A stretch of 33,533 nucleotides of DNA, taken from a virus. Positions 16,580-22,618 of the stretch are shown here, piece after piece. The position numbers and the translations under genes were made by a program. Below the pieces are notes generated by a model. That model saw nothing but the letters and a program-made list of their open reading frames with translations. It ran no database searches and was not told the DNA's origin. Numbering within the stretch: position 1 is the first letter of the stretch; the number at the start of each line of letters is the position of its first letter. The DNA lies in IMG/VR virus record IMGVR_UViG_3300026094_000018, positions 1-33,533 of that record; one strand, written 5' to 3'.

Positions 16580-17213
16580 CTTGGTTTGTTGGTTTCTGAA
16601 AATGAGCACGGTTGCGATGCATTGTCAAGGTTTGGAATGCCCGTTGCACGCTCACGTTGTCAAGCACATGATCTGCGAGCACCCCCATCGCAAATGCAGT
16701 GTCCGGATCAATCTTGAAATCAAACCGGTTCGCAAACCGTGCAGCACGAACGATCCGCAGATAATCTTGCTTGAACCGATCCATCGGATCCCCAACCGAA
16801 CGGATGATCCCTACGTCAAGATCATCAAGACCACCAAAGGGATCAACAATGTTTCCATCCACATCCATTGCAAGCGCATTGATCGTGAAATCCCGACGAT
16901 TTAGATCGTCGTGAATGTTTTCGGCAAACACAACATCAGCGTGACGACCATCCGTTGTCACATCTTTCCGAAAGGTGGTGATGTCAAAATCGTCATCACC
17001 AATCCGAGCGACCACCGTTCCGTGGTCAATCCCAACGGTGGTGAAATCAATACCACGATCCGTCAGCTTTTGGCACACCACGTCCGGAGTGTCTGACGTG
17101 GTGAAATCAATATCATCGTAATCATGTCCGTAAACGTGATCTCGGACGGCACCACCGACCGCATGAAGGTCGGTGAGGAAGTCAAACTTGGAAAGTGCGT
17201 CGGAAAGCGTCAT
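16455..17213 (-). CDS. CCA-adding enzyme/poly(A) polymerase-type nucleotidyltransferase, head and neck only
   Basis: 252 residues from ATG 17213; longer in-frame extensions cross the terminator and were rejected. All head motifs are present: AVGGAVRDHVYG, the metal motif YDDIDFTT, then DLNRRDFTINALAMD (residues ~98-112), DPFGGLDDLDVGIIRSVGDP and RFKQDYLRIVRAARFA. Bacterial CCA enzymes are ~370-410 aa; here the body and tail are missing and the C-terminus (FAPGARAFGREQFF) runs into the Thg1-like gene. Class II head motifs suggest CTP/ATP addition to tRNA 3' ends; most tRNA genes here lack an encoded CCA. Whether this short form is active, or is truncated by frameshift, is open. GC content appears higher than in its neighbours. 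Confidence 0.9.
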   Translation of the reverse strand: MTLSDALSKFDFLTDLHAVGGAVRDHVYGHDYDDIDFTTSDTPDVVCQKLTDRGIDFTTVGIDHGTVVARIGDDDFDITTFRKDVTTDGRHADVVFAENIHDDLNRRDFTINALAMDVDGNIVDPFGGLDDLDVGIIRSVGDPMDRFKQDYLRIVRAARFANRFDFKIDPDTAFAMGVLADHVLDNVSVQRAFQTLTMHRNRAHFQKPTNQDEFINPDEETRESVQKQIAAFAPGARAFGREQFFKSNESKF

Positions 17214-17257
17214 GGGTTGAACCGTTGAATGATAGAACGTCGTTTCGTGTTTGGCGA

Positions 17258-17298
17258 CAAAAATAAAAAAAGAGTTGGGGGACAATGTTGTCCCCCAA
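17258..17298 (-). terminator. intrinsic terminator
   Basis: On the minus strand a perfect 10-bp stem (TTGGGGGACA with its complement, arms 17289-17298 and 17275-17284, 4-nt loop) is followed by CTCTTTTTTTATTTTTG. It sits between the stop of the 191-aa gene and the start of the CCA-type gene, so it ends the upstream transcript and the RNA-end-enzyme genes need their own promoter or readthrough. Confidence 0.92.
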
Positions 17299-17305
17299 GA
17301 GAATT

Positions 17306-17881
17306 TCAAACCACGTGGTAGATTTCCCCCCCAACGCGGATTTCGCGGATACGATCCAACCGAATGTCTCGGAGGATCACTGGGGTTTCCACGTTTTGGC
17401 GACCGGAACTTTGGCTGTTATTATACATGAAGTCACGCAGAGAATCCAATCGCTCCCCTTGAATCTCTTGAGAACGTTGTGTGTCCACGTAGAACGTTTC
17501 CAATGCTTGTTCTACCTTAACTTCCAGGTAGAACCGTTCGCGGTCGCTGTGCTTTGGTGTATGACGCACAAGAGGCGCATCATCCATCCGAACACCCCAA
17601 CGGCGCGGTTCGGGTTCAAATGGTTCGTGGTCCGGTCCTTGTTCTCGTTCACGCTGGTTGTTGACCGAGTTACCGTATCGGAAGTTGATTATTCCGGAAA
17701 CCCGGCTCGTCTTCTCAACAATGGGATCTCCGTCTTCAGTGTGGAATTCGTTGTATGGAGTCCCACGACCATTCACCGTTTTCCGCATCCGTGGAGTCGT
17801 GGTGTATGTCACACTCACGAATTGAGCACGAGTTGGGAGATTGATCAAAATGTCTCGGAGTTGCTGTTGGGTAACAAGCAT
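17306..17881 (-). CDS. conserved phage protein of unknown function
   Basis: 191 residues. The pattern matches a widespread uncharacterised phage family as I recall it: an N-terminal helix (LRDILINLPTRAQFVSVTY), TTPRMRKTVNGRGTPY, SGIINFRYGNSVNNQR, PRRWGVRMDDAPLVRH, then a helical segment, and a final strand pair (LDRIREIRVGGEIYHVV). The family has no assigned function; the basic/aromatic composition would suit nucleic-acid binding. The intrinsic terminator 7 nt past its stop makes it the end of a transcript. Confidence 0.82.
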   Translation of the reverse strand: MLVTQQQLRDILINLPTRAQFVSVTYTTTPRMRKTVNGRGTPYNEFHTEDGDPIVEKTSRVSGIINFRYGNSVNNQREREQGPDHEPFEPEPRRWGVRMDDAPLVRHTPKHSDRERFYLEVKVEQALETFYVDTQRSQEIQGERLDSLRDFMYNNSQSSGRQNVETPVILRDIRLDRIREIRVGGEIYHVV

Positions 17882-17970
17882 CGTGCGCTGTGTTTTGTCA
17901 AGGGGTTTCCGTTGTGCTGCATTTTGGTCAATGCACCATCACAAGCACGGTTCCACCTTCACACAAACTT

Positions 17971-18002
17971 GAAAATCCCCCATAACCCGAAAGCCGTGGG
18001 GG
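17971..18002 (-). terminator. probable weak intrinsic terminator
   Basis: On the minus strand a 6-bp stem (CCCCCA/TGGGGG, arms 17997-18002 and 17977-17982) with a 14-nt loop is followed by ATTTTC, 9 nt after the stop of the 63-residue gene. The remainder of the 130-nt gap to 17881 shows no gene. Confidence 0.5.
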
Positions 18003-18010
18003 GTTTGATG

Positions 18011-18202
18011 TCATGAGCATTTCACAATGTCCGGACCATACGCCGGTTTGATCTCTTTGAATTCAACATGCCGCCCGTTCTCATCTTTGGCAAGAACGCC
18101 GCTTGGAATGATCTCTACCACAGTGTAAATGTCGTTTGAAAACGGATCCTCAAAAAACCGATCTCCGACGGCAAGTTGAAATACGGATGTATACTCGGTC
18201 AT
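18011..18202 (-). CDS. small hypothetical protein
   Basis: 63 residues from ATG 18202 (MTEYTSVFQLAVGDRF). An AAGGA 8 nt upstream favours this start over ATG 18208. The protein is a short beta-rich unit (DRFFEDPFSNDIYTVVEIIPSG; VLAKDENGRHVEFKEI), like small SH3-type or Tudor-like barrels found in many phages, though no family is certain. Confidence 0.75.
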   Translation of the reverse strand: MTEYTSVFQLAVGDRFFEDPFSNDIYTVVEIIPSGVLAKDENGRHVEFKEIKPAYGPDIVKCS

Positions 18203-18247
18203 TGGCATGATCCTTGTTTTAGAATTTGGGCGATGCGTTATGCTCGT

Positions 18248-18298
18248 TCAAAGGGAATCATACAGATCACAGAACTGATGAGCATCGTTGGGATTCAT
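18248..18298 (-). other. possible 16-codon leader peptide with good ribosome binding site
   Basis: ATG at 18298 is preceded by AGGA with 7-nt spacing and encodes MNPNDAHQFCDLYDSL before TGA. It is in the same frame as the 63-residue gene that follows, so it is either a leader peptide or a truncated N-terminus. The stretch 18209-18401 otherwise holds nothing I can name. Confidence 0.35.
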
Positions 18299-18401
18299 GT
18301 GTTTTCCTGTTAGTGAAAGATGATGCGCTTGGTATTGCACAAACCAACCAACACACGGTTCTATGTTTCGTGTGGATGTGTATATTGGATTTGATGTGAA
18401 G

Positions 18402-18476
18402 CACACCCGGCAGGACTTGAACCTGCAAATCGTCGCATTAGAAGTGCGATGCCTTATCCATTTTGGCTACGGGTGC
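18402..18476 (-). tRNA. tRNA-Arg (TCT)
   Basis: Full cloverleaf on the minus strand: acceptor GCACCCG/CGGGTGT (first pair G1-U72), anticodon stem TCGCA/TGCGA with loop CTTCTAA (anticodon TCT), T arm GCAGG-TTCAAGT-CCTGC. Discriminator G. No encoded CCA (next bases are CTT). Reads AGA and probably AGG. Confidence 0.93.
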
Positions 18477-18486
18477 GTGGATGTTT

Positions 18487-18651
18487 TTATCTCCAAATCC
18501 ACCAAACAACGGCAATGTAAAAAAGCACAAACAACCATTGTCCGGACACGACAAACCACACCAAAAGGCCAATGAAAACAACAACATTGACGGTTTGATG
18601 GTCCAAGATGCGGTCAATCAGTTTTGCAATCACAATTTCCCACTTTTTCAT
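18487..18651 (-). CDS. small membrane protein
   Basis: 54 residues from ATG 18651 (MKKWEIVIAKLIDRILD). Two membrane helices cover residues ~20-37 (TVNVVVFIGLLVWFVVSG) and 38-53 (FVLFYIAVVWW). The frame is open upstream but that part overlaps another, better-looking broken gene. Function unknown. It ends just before tRNA-Arg. Confidence 0.7.
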   Translation of the reverse strand: MKKWEIVIAKLIDRILDHQTVNVVVFIGLLVWFVVSGQWLFVLFYIAVVWWIWR

Positions 18652-18817
18652 TGTCTTGAATTTCTTTGAGGCACATGAGCGCTTCTTGAATTCCCACACG
18701 ACGCCCTTTCTGCTCTCTGACCCAAGATGACAGTTTCCCATCATCACCGTGTTCAGAAATCCATGCTGTGAGTTCGTTGTGTCACTGTTCAAGACGTTTC
18801 TTTAATTTTTGGATCAT
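18614..18817 (-). pseudogene. small soluble phage protein interrupted by TGA at codon 12
   Basis: ATG 18817 opens a 67-codon frame (MIQKLKKRLEQ, then TGA at 18782-18784, then HNELTAWISEHGDDGKLSS and WVREQKGRRVGIQEALMCL) ending TGA at 18614. The downstream part reads like a genuine helical phage protein and has no start codon of its own. Trp (TGG to TGA) or Arg (CGA to TGA) would be the simplest ancestral residue. Its 3' end overlaps the 54-residue membrane protein by 38 nt. Confidence 0.6.
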
Positions 18818-18841
18818 AGATATGCTTTTGTATTTTGAGTA

Positions 18842-18955
18842 TCACACAAGCCAACGTGCGGCGTCTTCGCCGCTTTCTGTGAGCACGTGGCGTTGATTTG
18901 ATTCATTGAATGTCACAACACAAACGCAGTTCCCAATCGGAATGTGAAGGATCAA
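18842..18955 (-). CDS. possible 37-residue protein with TTG start
   Basis: The frame begins at TTG 18955, whose bases overlap the TGA of the upstream gene as TTGA, and runs to TGA 18842. The sequence (HIPIGNCVCVVTFNES, then HVLTESGEDAARWLV) has a strand-helix appearance. The same overlap style is seen at 12926 and 26006. A short perfect repeat (GGCGTC/GACGCC) inside it could instead be part of an RNA hairpin. Confidence 0.35.
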   Translation of the reverse strand: MILHIPIGNCVCVVTFNESNQRHVLTESGEDAARWLV

Positions 18956-19173
18956 GAAAACTGATCAGCCCATTCCGTCAAGGCACGTCCAATCTCTGCA
19001 TCTGACGTGGTTTGTGATCCGTTGACCACAAATGTGTGGGCATTTTTGATTTCAAGGATCACGTTACCCTGCGGAGATTTGAATTGCATGGGAAAGATGT
19101 TCCATTGCATATCGTCCACATTTAGTTCAACGTTTTCAAGTTTGATGTTGGATCCGTCTCCAAATTCGTTCAT
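18952..19173 (-). CDS. small hypothetical protein
   Basis: 73 residues with ATG start: an N-terminal strand region (NIKLENVELNVDDMQWNIF), a middle strand (NVILEIKNAHTFVVNG) and a C-terminal helix (DAEIGRALTEWADQF). No family recognised. ATG overlaps the stop of a possible upstream mini-gene as ATGA. Confidence 0.7.
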   Translation of the reverse strand: MNEFGDGSNIKLENVELNVDDMQWNIFPMQFKSPQGNVILEIKNAHTFVVNGSQTTSDAEIGRALTEWADQFS

Positions 19174-19289
19174 GGGTGATGGAATATTGATTGGCGTGTA
19201 TGGGATGGTGTGTCGTTTTCATACATCGGACTGCCCGTTTTCTGGGCACGAACTGCAAGACCATGAAACGGCTTCAACGTCGGCTTCAT
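19170..19289 (-). CDS. possible 39-residue protein in a 216-nt gap
   Basis: ATG 19289 (MKPTLKPFHGLAV) to TGA 19170, whose stop overlaps the next ATG as ATGA. Basic, Pro/His-rich. A rival frame over the same DNA ends in SWSCSSCPENGQSDV, resembling half a zinc ribbon, so which frame is used is uncertain. The remainder of the gap up to 19389 is AT-rich with a (GT)n-like run. Confidence 0.3.
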   Translation of the reverse strand: MKPTLKPFHGLAVRAQKTGSPMYENDTPSHTRQSIFHHP

Positions 19290-19389
19290 GACCTTGGTTT
19301 TGCGCCCGGCTTTTATTGCAATACACACCGTGTTTTTTGTTTGTGTGTGTGTTTTTAATTAAATGATATTGGAAAAAGTATATACTCTG

Positions 19390-19463
19390 TTGGCCCGGTG
19401 GGGCTTGAACCCACAACCCTGGTCTTATGAGGACCCCGCTCTGACCAATTGAGCTACGGGCCA
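19390..19463 (-). tRNA. tRNA with CAT anticodon (Met, or Ile2 if lysidine-modified)
   Basis: Minus-strand cloverleaf: acceptor TGGCCCG/CGGGCCA, D arm GCTC...GAGC, anticodon stem GGGTC/GACCA (27-43 mismatch) with loop CTCATAA, T arm GTGGG-TTCAAGC-CCCAC. Discriminator A. No encoded CCA. The sequence does not tell elongator Met from Ile(CAT); it lacks initiator features. Confidence 0.92.
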
Positions 19464-19482
19464 ATGTTTGATATGATGCGAA

Positions 19483-19746
19483 TCAAAGTTCCACATCATC
19501 CAAATCCCCGATCAACTTTTCTTTGACGGCTTGTGCAATGATTTTACGTCCCTCTCCGTTGTACTTGAAGAATCGTTCAATCTCTTTTTGGATCACTTGC
19601 TTCACGTTTTTCGGACGCGTTGCTTTTTCAATGGCTTCTTGAATCCAAACATCTCGCTCCGCTTCCGTCAGCGCTGTGACAATGTTGTATCGCATTCCTT
19701 CAACGCGAAGTTCAACGGTTGTGTTTTTTGGATGATAACTGTTCAT
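19483..19746 (-). CDS. hypothetical helical protein
   Basis: 87 residues, ATG start. A strand region (TTVELRVEGMRYNIV) is followed by helices (LTEAERDVWIQEAIEKATRP and VKQVIQKEIERFFKY), with basic patches and an acidic end (IGDLDDVEL). No family known. It directly precedes tRNA(CAT). Confidence 0.75.
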   Translation of the reverse strand: MNSYHPKNTTVELRVEGMRYNIVTALTEAERDVWIQEAIEKATRPKNVKQVIQKEIERFFKYNGEGRKIIAQAVKEKLIGDLDDVEL

Positions 19747-19756
19747 TTTGAGTTTT

Positions 19757-19930
19757 TCAATTTATGATGTGAAGGTCGCACAAACGATGAATACCACCGT
19801 CTGCAAGCAAAACCATGAAGTCTTTTTGCTCCGGATCATCCGATGGTTTGACTTCTTGAACGGTTTCCACGTGATCTCCCCACGTGGAAGCTTTTCTCCC
19901 AACTAAACGATGCTGTGTTGTCCACTCCAT
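19757..19930 (-). CDS. small hypothetical protein
   Basis: 57 residues from ATG 19930 (MEWTTQHRLVGRKAST); the frame also opens with TTG at 19999, which would add 23 residues (EPGHACVIQSDP...). The C-terminus (DFMVLLADGGIHRLCDLHI) reads as two strands. Neither start has a strong ribosome binding site. Function unknown. The 101 nt between 19999 and the Asn tRNA contain only an 8-bp inverted repeat (TTGAAATG/CATTTCAA). Confidence 0.6.
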   Translation of the reverse strand: MEWTTQHRLVGRKASTWGDHVETVQEVKPSDDPEQKDFMVLLADGGIHRLCDLHIIN

Positions 19931-20100
19931 TTCTTTGTTGTGGATTGTTGTTTGTCGTTGTGGATCACTTTGAATGACACAGGCATGGCCGGGTTCCAAC
20001 TACTGCAACAACTTCATTGGGGCTTCAAATTGAAATGACAGAGACGTGACCTATAAAAATGACACCACTGCCATTTCAAGTTTCGTTAGACAAAGCTTTT

Positions 20101-20177
20101 TGGCTCCGGGGGCAGGACTTGAACCTGCATCTTTCTCCTTAACAGGGAGGCGTCTTGCCAATTGAGACCACCCCGGA
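20101..20177 (-). tRNA. tRNA-Asn (GTT)
   Basis: Minus strand: acceptor TCCGGGG/CCCCGGA, anticodon loop CTGTTAA (GTT) on stem CCTCC/GGAGA (27-43 C-A mismatch), T arm GCAGG-TTCAAGT-CCTGC, discriminator G followed by an encoded CCA (20101-20103). Confidence 0.93.
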
Positions 20178-20184
20178 ATTCTTT

Positions 20185-20247
20185 CCACAGAACCTTTTCA
20201 CAGTTCTGTGGCCGCCGATATGCGGGCGATGCTCGGTTGCAGCCGAG
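20185..20247. other. three-hairpin spacer between tRNA-Asn and tRNA-His
   Basis: The 165-nt gap 20178-20342 has no convincing gene. It contains three consecutive inverted repeats: 5 bp (CTCGG/CCGAG, 20232-20247), 4 bp (CGCC/GGCG, 20213-20228) and a perfect 9 bp (CCACAGAAC/GTTCTGTGG, 20185-20211). No T-run follows, so a simple terminator is unlikely. Could be a processing signal or a small structured RNA. Confidence 0.5.
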
Positions 20248-20342
20248 TTGGTTTTTGAAATGCCATGCGCTGCAACATATTACGTCGTGCCTGGATTGTG
20301 GCTCATTTCAATCTGAATTTGAATTTGAGAGAAACAAAAAGG

Positions 20343-20421
20343 TGGGGTGGGCACCCGGATTTGAACCGGGGTTTACGGGATCACAACCCGGCGCTTTAAA
20401 CCTGACTAAGCTATGCCCACC
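20343..20421 (-). tRNA. tRNA-His (GTG) with encoded G-1 and CCA
   Basis: Minus strand: acceptor GTGGGCA/TGCCCAC plus G at -1 (20421) opposite discriminator C73, then CCA (20343-20345). Anticodon loop TTGTGAT gives GTG; T arm CCCGG-TTCAAAT-CCGGG. Because G-1 is encoded, the classical Thg1 reaction is not needed for this tRNA. Confidence 0.93.
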
Positions 20422-20434
20422 ATGTGTGTTGATG

Positions 20435-20507
20435 ATCTCCATATCGGATTTGAACCGATAACCTCCGAATTACAAAATCGGTGCTCTGCCAATTGAGCTA
20501 ATGGAGA
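20435..20507 (-). tRNA. tRNA-Thr (TGT)
   Basis: Minus strand: acceptor TCTCCAT/ATGGAGA, D arm GCTC...GAGC, anticodon loop TTTGTAA (TGT) on CCGAT/TTCGG (31-39 T-T mismatch), T arm ATCGG-TTCAAAT-CCGAT. The discriminator is U and CCA is not encoded. Confidence 0.92.
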
Positions 20508-20511
20508 GTTT

Positions 20512-20698
20512 TCATGGCATATATTCCACTTTTAAGTTTGTGTTCCCACAGCACCACGATTTGCAGTAGTCTTGTCCCTTCTCAGCTCTCTTCAACAAGC
20601 ACTGCGACTTGGTTTGGGTCAAAAGATTCGTTCATGGTTATGCATCCATTTAGAGTTTGCGTCTTGTGGATGCACCACACATACCGTGTTGATGCCAT
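20512..20698 (-). pseudogene. Cys-rich small protein gene with apparent frameshift
   Basis: ATG 20698 begins MASTRYVWCIHKTQTLNG, continuing CITMNESFDPNQVAVLVEE, and stops at TGA 20582-20584. In the next frame the coding pattern resumes at once (AEKGQDYCKSWCCGNTNLK, then VEYMP, TGA 20512). Loss of one GA from a GAGAGAG run at about 20585-20600 would explain it. Intact, it would be ~62 residues with four or more cysteines, possibly metal-binding. No family recognised. Confidence 0.5.
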
Positions 20699-20713
20699 GT
20701 TGTTTCGCCAGTT

Positions 20714-21018
20714 TCAATCAAAATCATCAAAGTGAATTTGAGATTCAAGATCAAGAAGCGTCTCAATCTTGTCTCGTCCGTTGGTAGCATGTACACTGAC
20801 AACCGGCAACTCGTGTTCTTTGATGAAATCGTGAACTTCTTGAAGGTGATCACGCAATGTCACAACACACAACCCGCTACGTCAAGCGTTCTCAGACGCT
20901 TGAGAAAAGTCTCATTTGGACGAACGAATGGTCTTCAATAGTCACGCTCGTGCATTATAACGCTGCTCTCTCTGACGGGTTCTGTGAGCGTTTCGTCAAA
21001 GTTAAAGGTCACGGTCAT
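20714..21018 (-). pseudogene. HAD-like phosphatase gene, broken by TGA and a frameshift
   Basis: ATG 21018 begins MTVTFNFDETLTEPVRE; FNFDETL corresponds to HAD motif I (DxDxT), with the nucleophile Asp changed to Asn. TGA interrupts codon 28 (20935-20937, after HERDY); the frame goes on RPFVRPNETFLKRLRTLDVAGC and then needs a 1-nt shift near 20862-20875 (a missing G in a GT-rich run) to continue VVTLRDHLQEVHDF (motif II) and HATNGRDKIETLL, ending HFDDFD (motif IV-like) at TGA 20714. The order of HAD motifs supports one ancestral gene now dead, or a misassembled read. Confidence 0.65.
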
Positions 21019-21023
21019 GGTCT

Positions 21024-21068
21024 CAATAAAAAGAAGGGGCGGTGTGCCTGGAATTGAACACACCGCCC
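21024..21068 (-). terminator. intrinsic terminator after hsp20
   Basis: Minus-strand perfect 10-bp stem (GGGCGGTGTG with its complement, arms 21059-21068 and 21037-21046) followed by CTTCTTTTTATTG, 25 nt past the hsp20 stop. The loop includes TTCAATTCC, which resembles a tRNA T loop, but no tRNA can be built around it. Confidence 0.92.
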
Positions 21069-21093
21069 GATTTTGATTTACACCCCCATTTCA

Positions 21094-21588
21094 TCATTCA
21101 ATATCAATCTTTCGTGATGAAACGGATGTTTTGGGCAATTCAAGAGTCAAAACACCGTTTTCAAGATGCGCACTGATTTCATCTTGATCAACGCCATCCG
21201 GAACGGTGAATGTGAACTGATTTTTGGTTTGGCGACGGAAATGGACCGTCTCTCCATCTTGGGGTTCTGATTCTTGATCACATGAAATTGTGATCAATCC
21301 ACTTGGAGAAATTGAAATGTCAATGTTCTCCTTGTCAACACCAGGAACATCAACCCGATATTCCCAGTGATCCGGATACTCACTCAATCCATGATAACGC
21401 TTAGAATTGAGTTGAACGTCATCGGGCCAAATATCATTAAACACATCTCTCAATGTGAATGAAAATGGTGAATATGAAGAAATTTCAGTTCTTGGAATCA
21501 TCCGTTTTCTACTGGATTGCATATGCATGCTTTTTGTCTTTGGGTTCTTTTCAAGCGTGCTGTTCACCTTGAACAGACACATGGACAT
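21094..21588 (-). CDS. hsp20: small heat-shock protein (Hsp20/alpha-crystallin family)
   Basis: 164 residues from ATG 21588; internal ATGs at 21528 and 21501 would give 144 or 135 residues, and MIPRTEISSYSPF at 21501 looks like a family N-terminus, so the start is uncertain. The alpha-crystallin domain covers about residues 65-160: DHWEYRVDVPGVDKENIDIS, SGLITISCDQ, then the diagnostic LENGVLTLELPK. The C-terminus ends in an I-x-I motif (KIDIE). Hsp20 genes are typical of T4-like cyanophages; the protein is thought to aid virion or scaffold folding. It is the last gene of its transcript. Confidence 0.93.
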   Translation of the reverse strand: MSMCLFKVNSTLEKNPKTKSMHMQSSRKRMIPRTEISSYSPFSFTLRDVFNDIWPDDVQLNSKRYHGLSEYPDHWEYRVDVPGVDKENIDISISPSGLITISCDQESEPQDGETVHFRRQTKNQFTFTVPDGVDQDEISAHLENGVLTLELPKTSVSSRKIDIE

Positions 21589-21600
21589 ACATCACAAATT

Positions 21601-21669
21601 CGGTGCAGTAGATGAGCACCGGGCAAACAAGCCGTTTGCCAATGGCCTCCGTGGTATGATGCACCACGG
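21601..21669. other. three tandem hairpins upstream of hsp20
   Basis: Three adjoining perfect inverted repeats: CGGTGC/GCACCG (21601-21621), GGCAAAC/GTTTGCC (21622-21640) and CCGTGGT/ACCACGG (21649-21669), with loops of 9, 5 and 7 nt. They lie between the stop of a GC-rich small gene and the hsp20 start, in the 5' leader of hsp20. No T-run follows. This suggests a structured leader or small RNA rather than a terminator. Confidence 0.6.
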
Positions 21670-21683
21670 AAGATTTCGTTGTT

Positions 21684-21887
21684 CTACTTACTCCAGCGCT
21701 TCTGCGTGAAACGCAACACCTGCTTGACGTTGCGGTCGTGCTCCCGGTGGGACCAGGAGCTTCTGTTGCTTCCCGAGTTATCGGGGCGGCTACGCACATT
21801 CCAACGGCGCTTGGTGTTGCGAGCGCACTGCAGAATGGTAAAGGCAACCGACTTCTTGTTGTCCGAGGCAATTCGGTTGATCTGCAT
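21684..21887 (-). CDS. small basic protein, GC-rich coding sequence
   Basis: 67 residues from ATG 21887 (MQINRIASDNKKSVAF) to TAG. Strongly basic and Trp/Arg-rich (NTKRRWNVRSRPDN; FTQKRWSK), so nucleic-acid binding is plausible. Nearly every codon ends in C or G, unlike neighbouring genes, which suggests recent acquisition. No ribosome binding site is obvious and no family is recognised, so the call is moderate. A plus-strand frame through the same DNA looks less like a protein. Confidence 0.5.
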   Translation of the reverse strand: MQINRIASDNKKSVAFTILQCARNTKRRWNVRSRPDNSGSNRSSWSHREHDRNVKQVLRFTQKRWSK

Positions 21888-21991
21888 GATCAAATTTGTT
21901 GGAATGAGGAAGGAGATTGCTTTCCTTGCTTCATTTGCTACAACACACCAATTTATGTATGGTTCCCGACCATTTCAAGTTCACATGTCTT

Positions 21992-22597
21992 TCACAATGA
22001 CAACTCAATGAACTTGGCTGTTTTGGCTTCGCAATTGGCAACCCGATGAAATCCGTCAATCAAATTTAACTGGTTGTTAACAATCCCAATTGGAAGTTGC
22101 TCGTTGTAAATTTCATGGTCGTAATCATAATTCTTGATCATTCCAGAAAAGTTGCGTTTGCGAATTTCGTTGACGTCATGTTGAACAATCGCCACCGTAT
22201 CATAGTTCAAAACGTGCTCTGGAATATACTGATACTCTTTGAGGAGAACGTACCGTATCTTTTTAGCGTCGGTATCCAAATTCAGGCATTCTTGAATTTC
22301 GCGGTTCGCGTTTCCTTGTTTTGGGTGAGACCATCCTGAAATTTCTTGGCCGTAATAGCCATCACAAATAACGGCTTCAATATTATGCTGACTATCCAAG
22401 ATATTCATCTTGATCAGCCTTTCAATGCAATACGCATCCACCGTGGAATACTTGCGGGTCAACTTCTTGATGTTCATGAACACACCATCAAGAGAAACCT
22501 CTACGATTACTTTGGATCGGCAAATGGAACTGCAATCGCAATCCGGACATTGCATATGGTAATCAAAGTAACAGTTTACAATTTGTTCAACATTCAT
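21992..22597 (-). CDS. hypothetical protein with ParB-like C-terminal motif
   Basis: 201 residues from ATG 22597 (MNVEQIVNCYF); an earlier TTG is possible. A cysteine cluster lies near the N-terminus (CPDCDCSSIC, ~residues 17-26), perhaps a metal site. The C-terminus reads QLPIGIVNNQLNLIDGFHRVANCEAK; the LIDGFHR phrase resembles the Gx(H/N)R loop of ParB/sulfiredoxin-type nuclease/ATPase folds. The middle third (YVLLKEYQYIPEHVLNYDTVAIV) is helical. Function unknown; the motif similarity is tentative. Confidence 0.75.
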   Translation of the reverse strand: MNVEQIVNCYFDYHMQCPDCDCSSICRSKVIVEVSLDGVFMNIKKLTRKYSTVDAYCIERLIKMNILDSQHNIEAVICDGYYGQEISGWSHPKQGNANREIQECLNLDTDAKKIRYVLLKEYQYIPEHVLNYDTVAIVQHDVNEIRKRNFSGMIKNYDYDHEIYNEQLPIGIVNNQLNLIDGFHRVANCEAKTAKFIELSL

Positions 22598-22618
22598 AAC
22601 GTTCAAAAATTTAAGGTG

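Noticed and set aside
15782-16609. Starting the Thg1-like gene at the GTG at 16609
   Set aside because: ATG 16579 places the catalytic Asp at residue 29 as in known Thg1 and shortens an already long overlap.
13220-21018. A genome-wide change of TGA to a sense codon
   Set aside because: Several firm genes (gp6, the 340-aa tail gene, small coupled genes) end in TGA at sensible places with the next start adjacent, and no TCA-anticodon tRNA is seen in this window.
21037-21068. A tRNA fragment in the hsp20 terminator
   Set aside because: The loop resembles a T loop (TTCAATTCC) but no D or anticodon arm can be placed, and the stem plus T-run explains it as a terminator.
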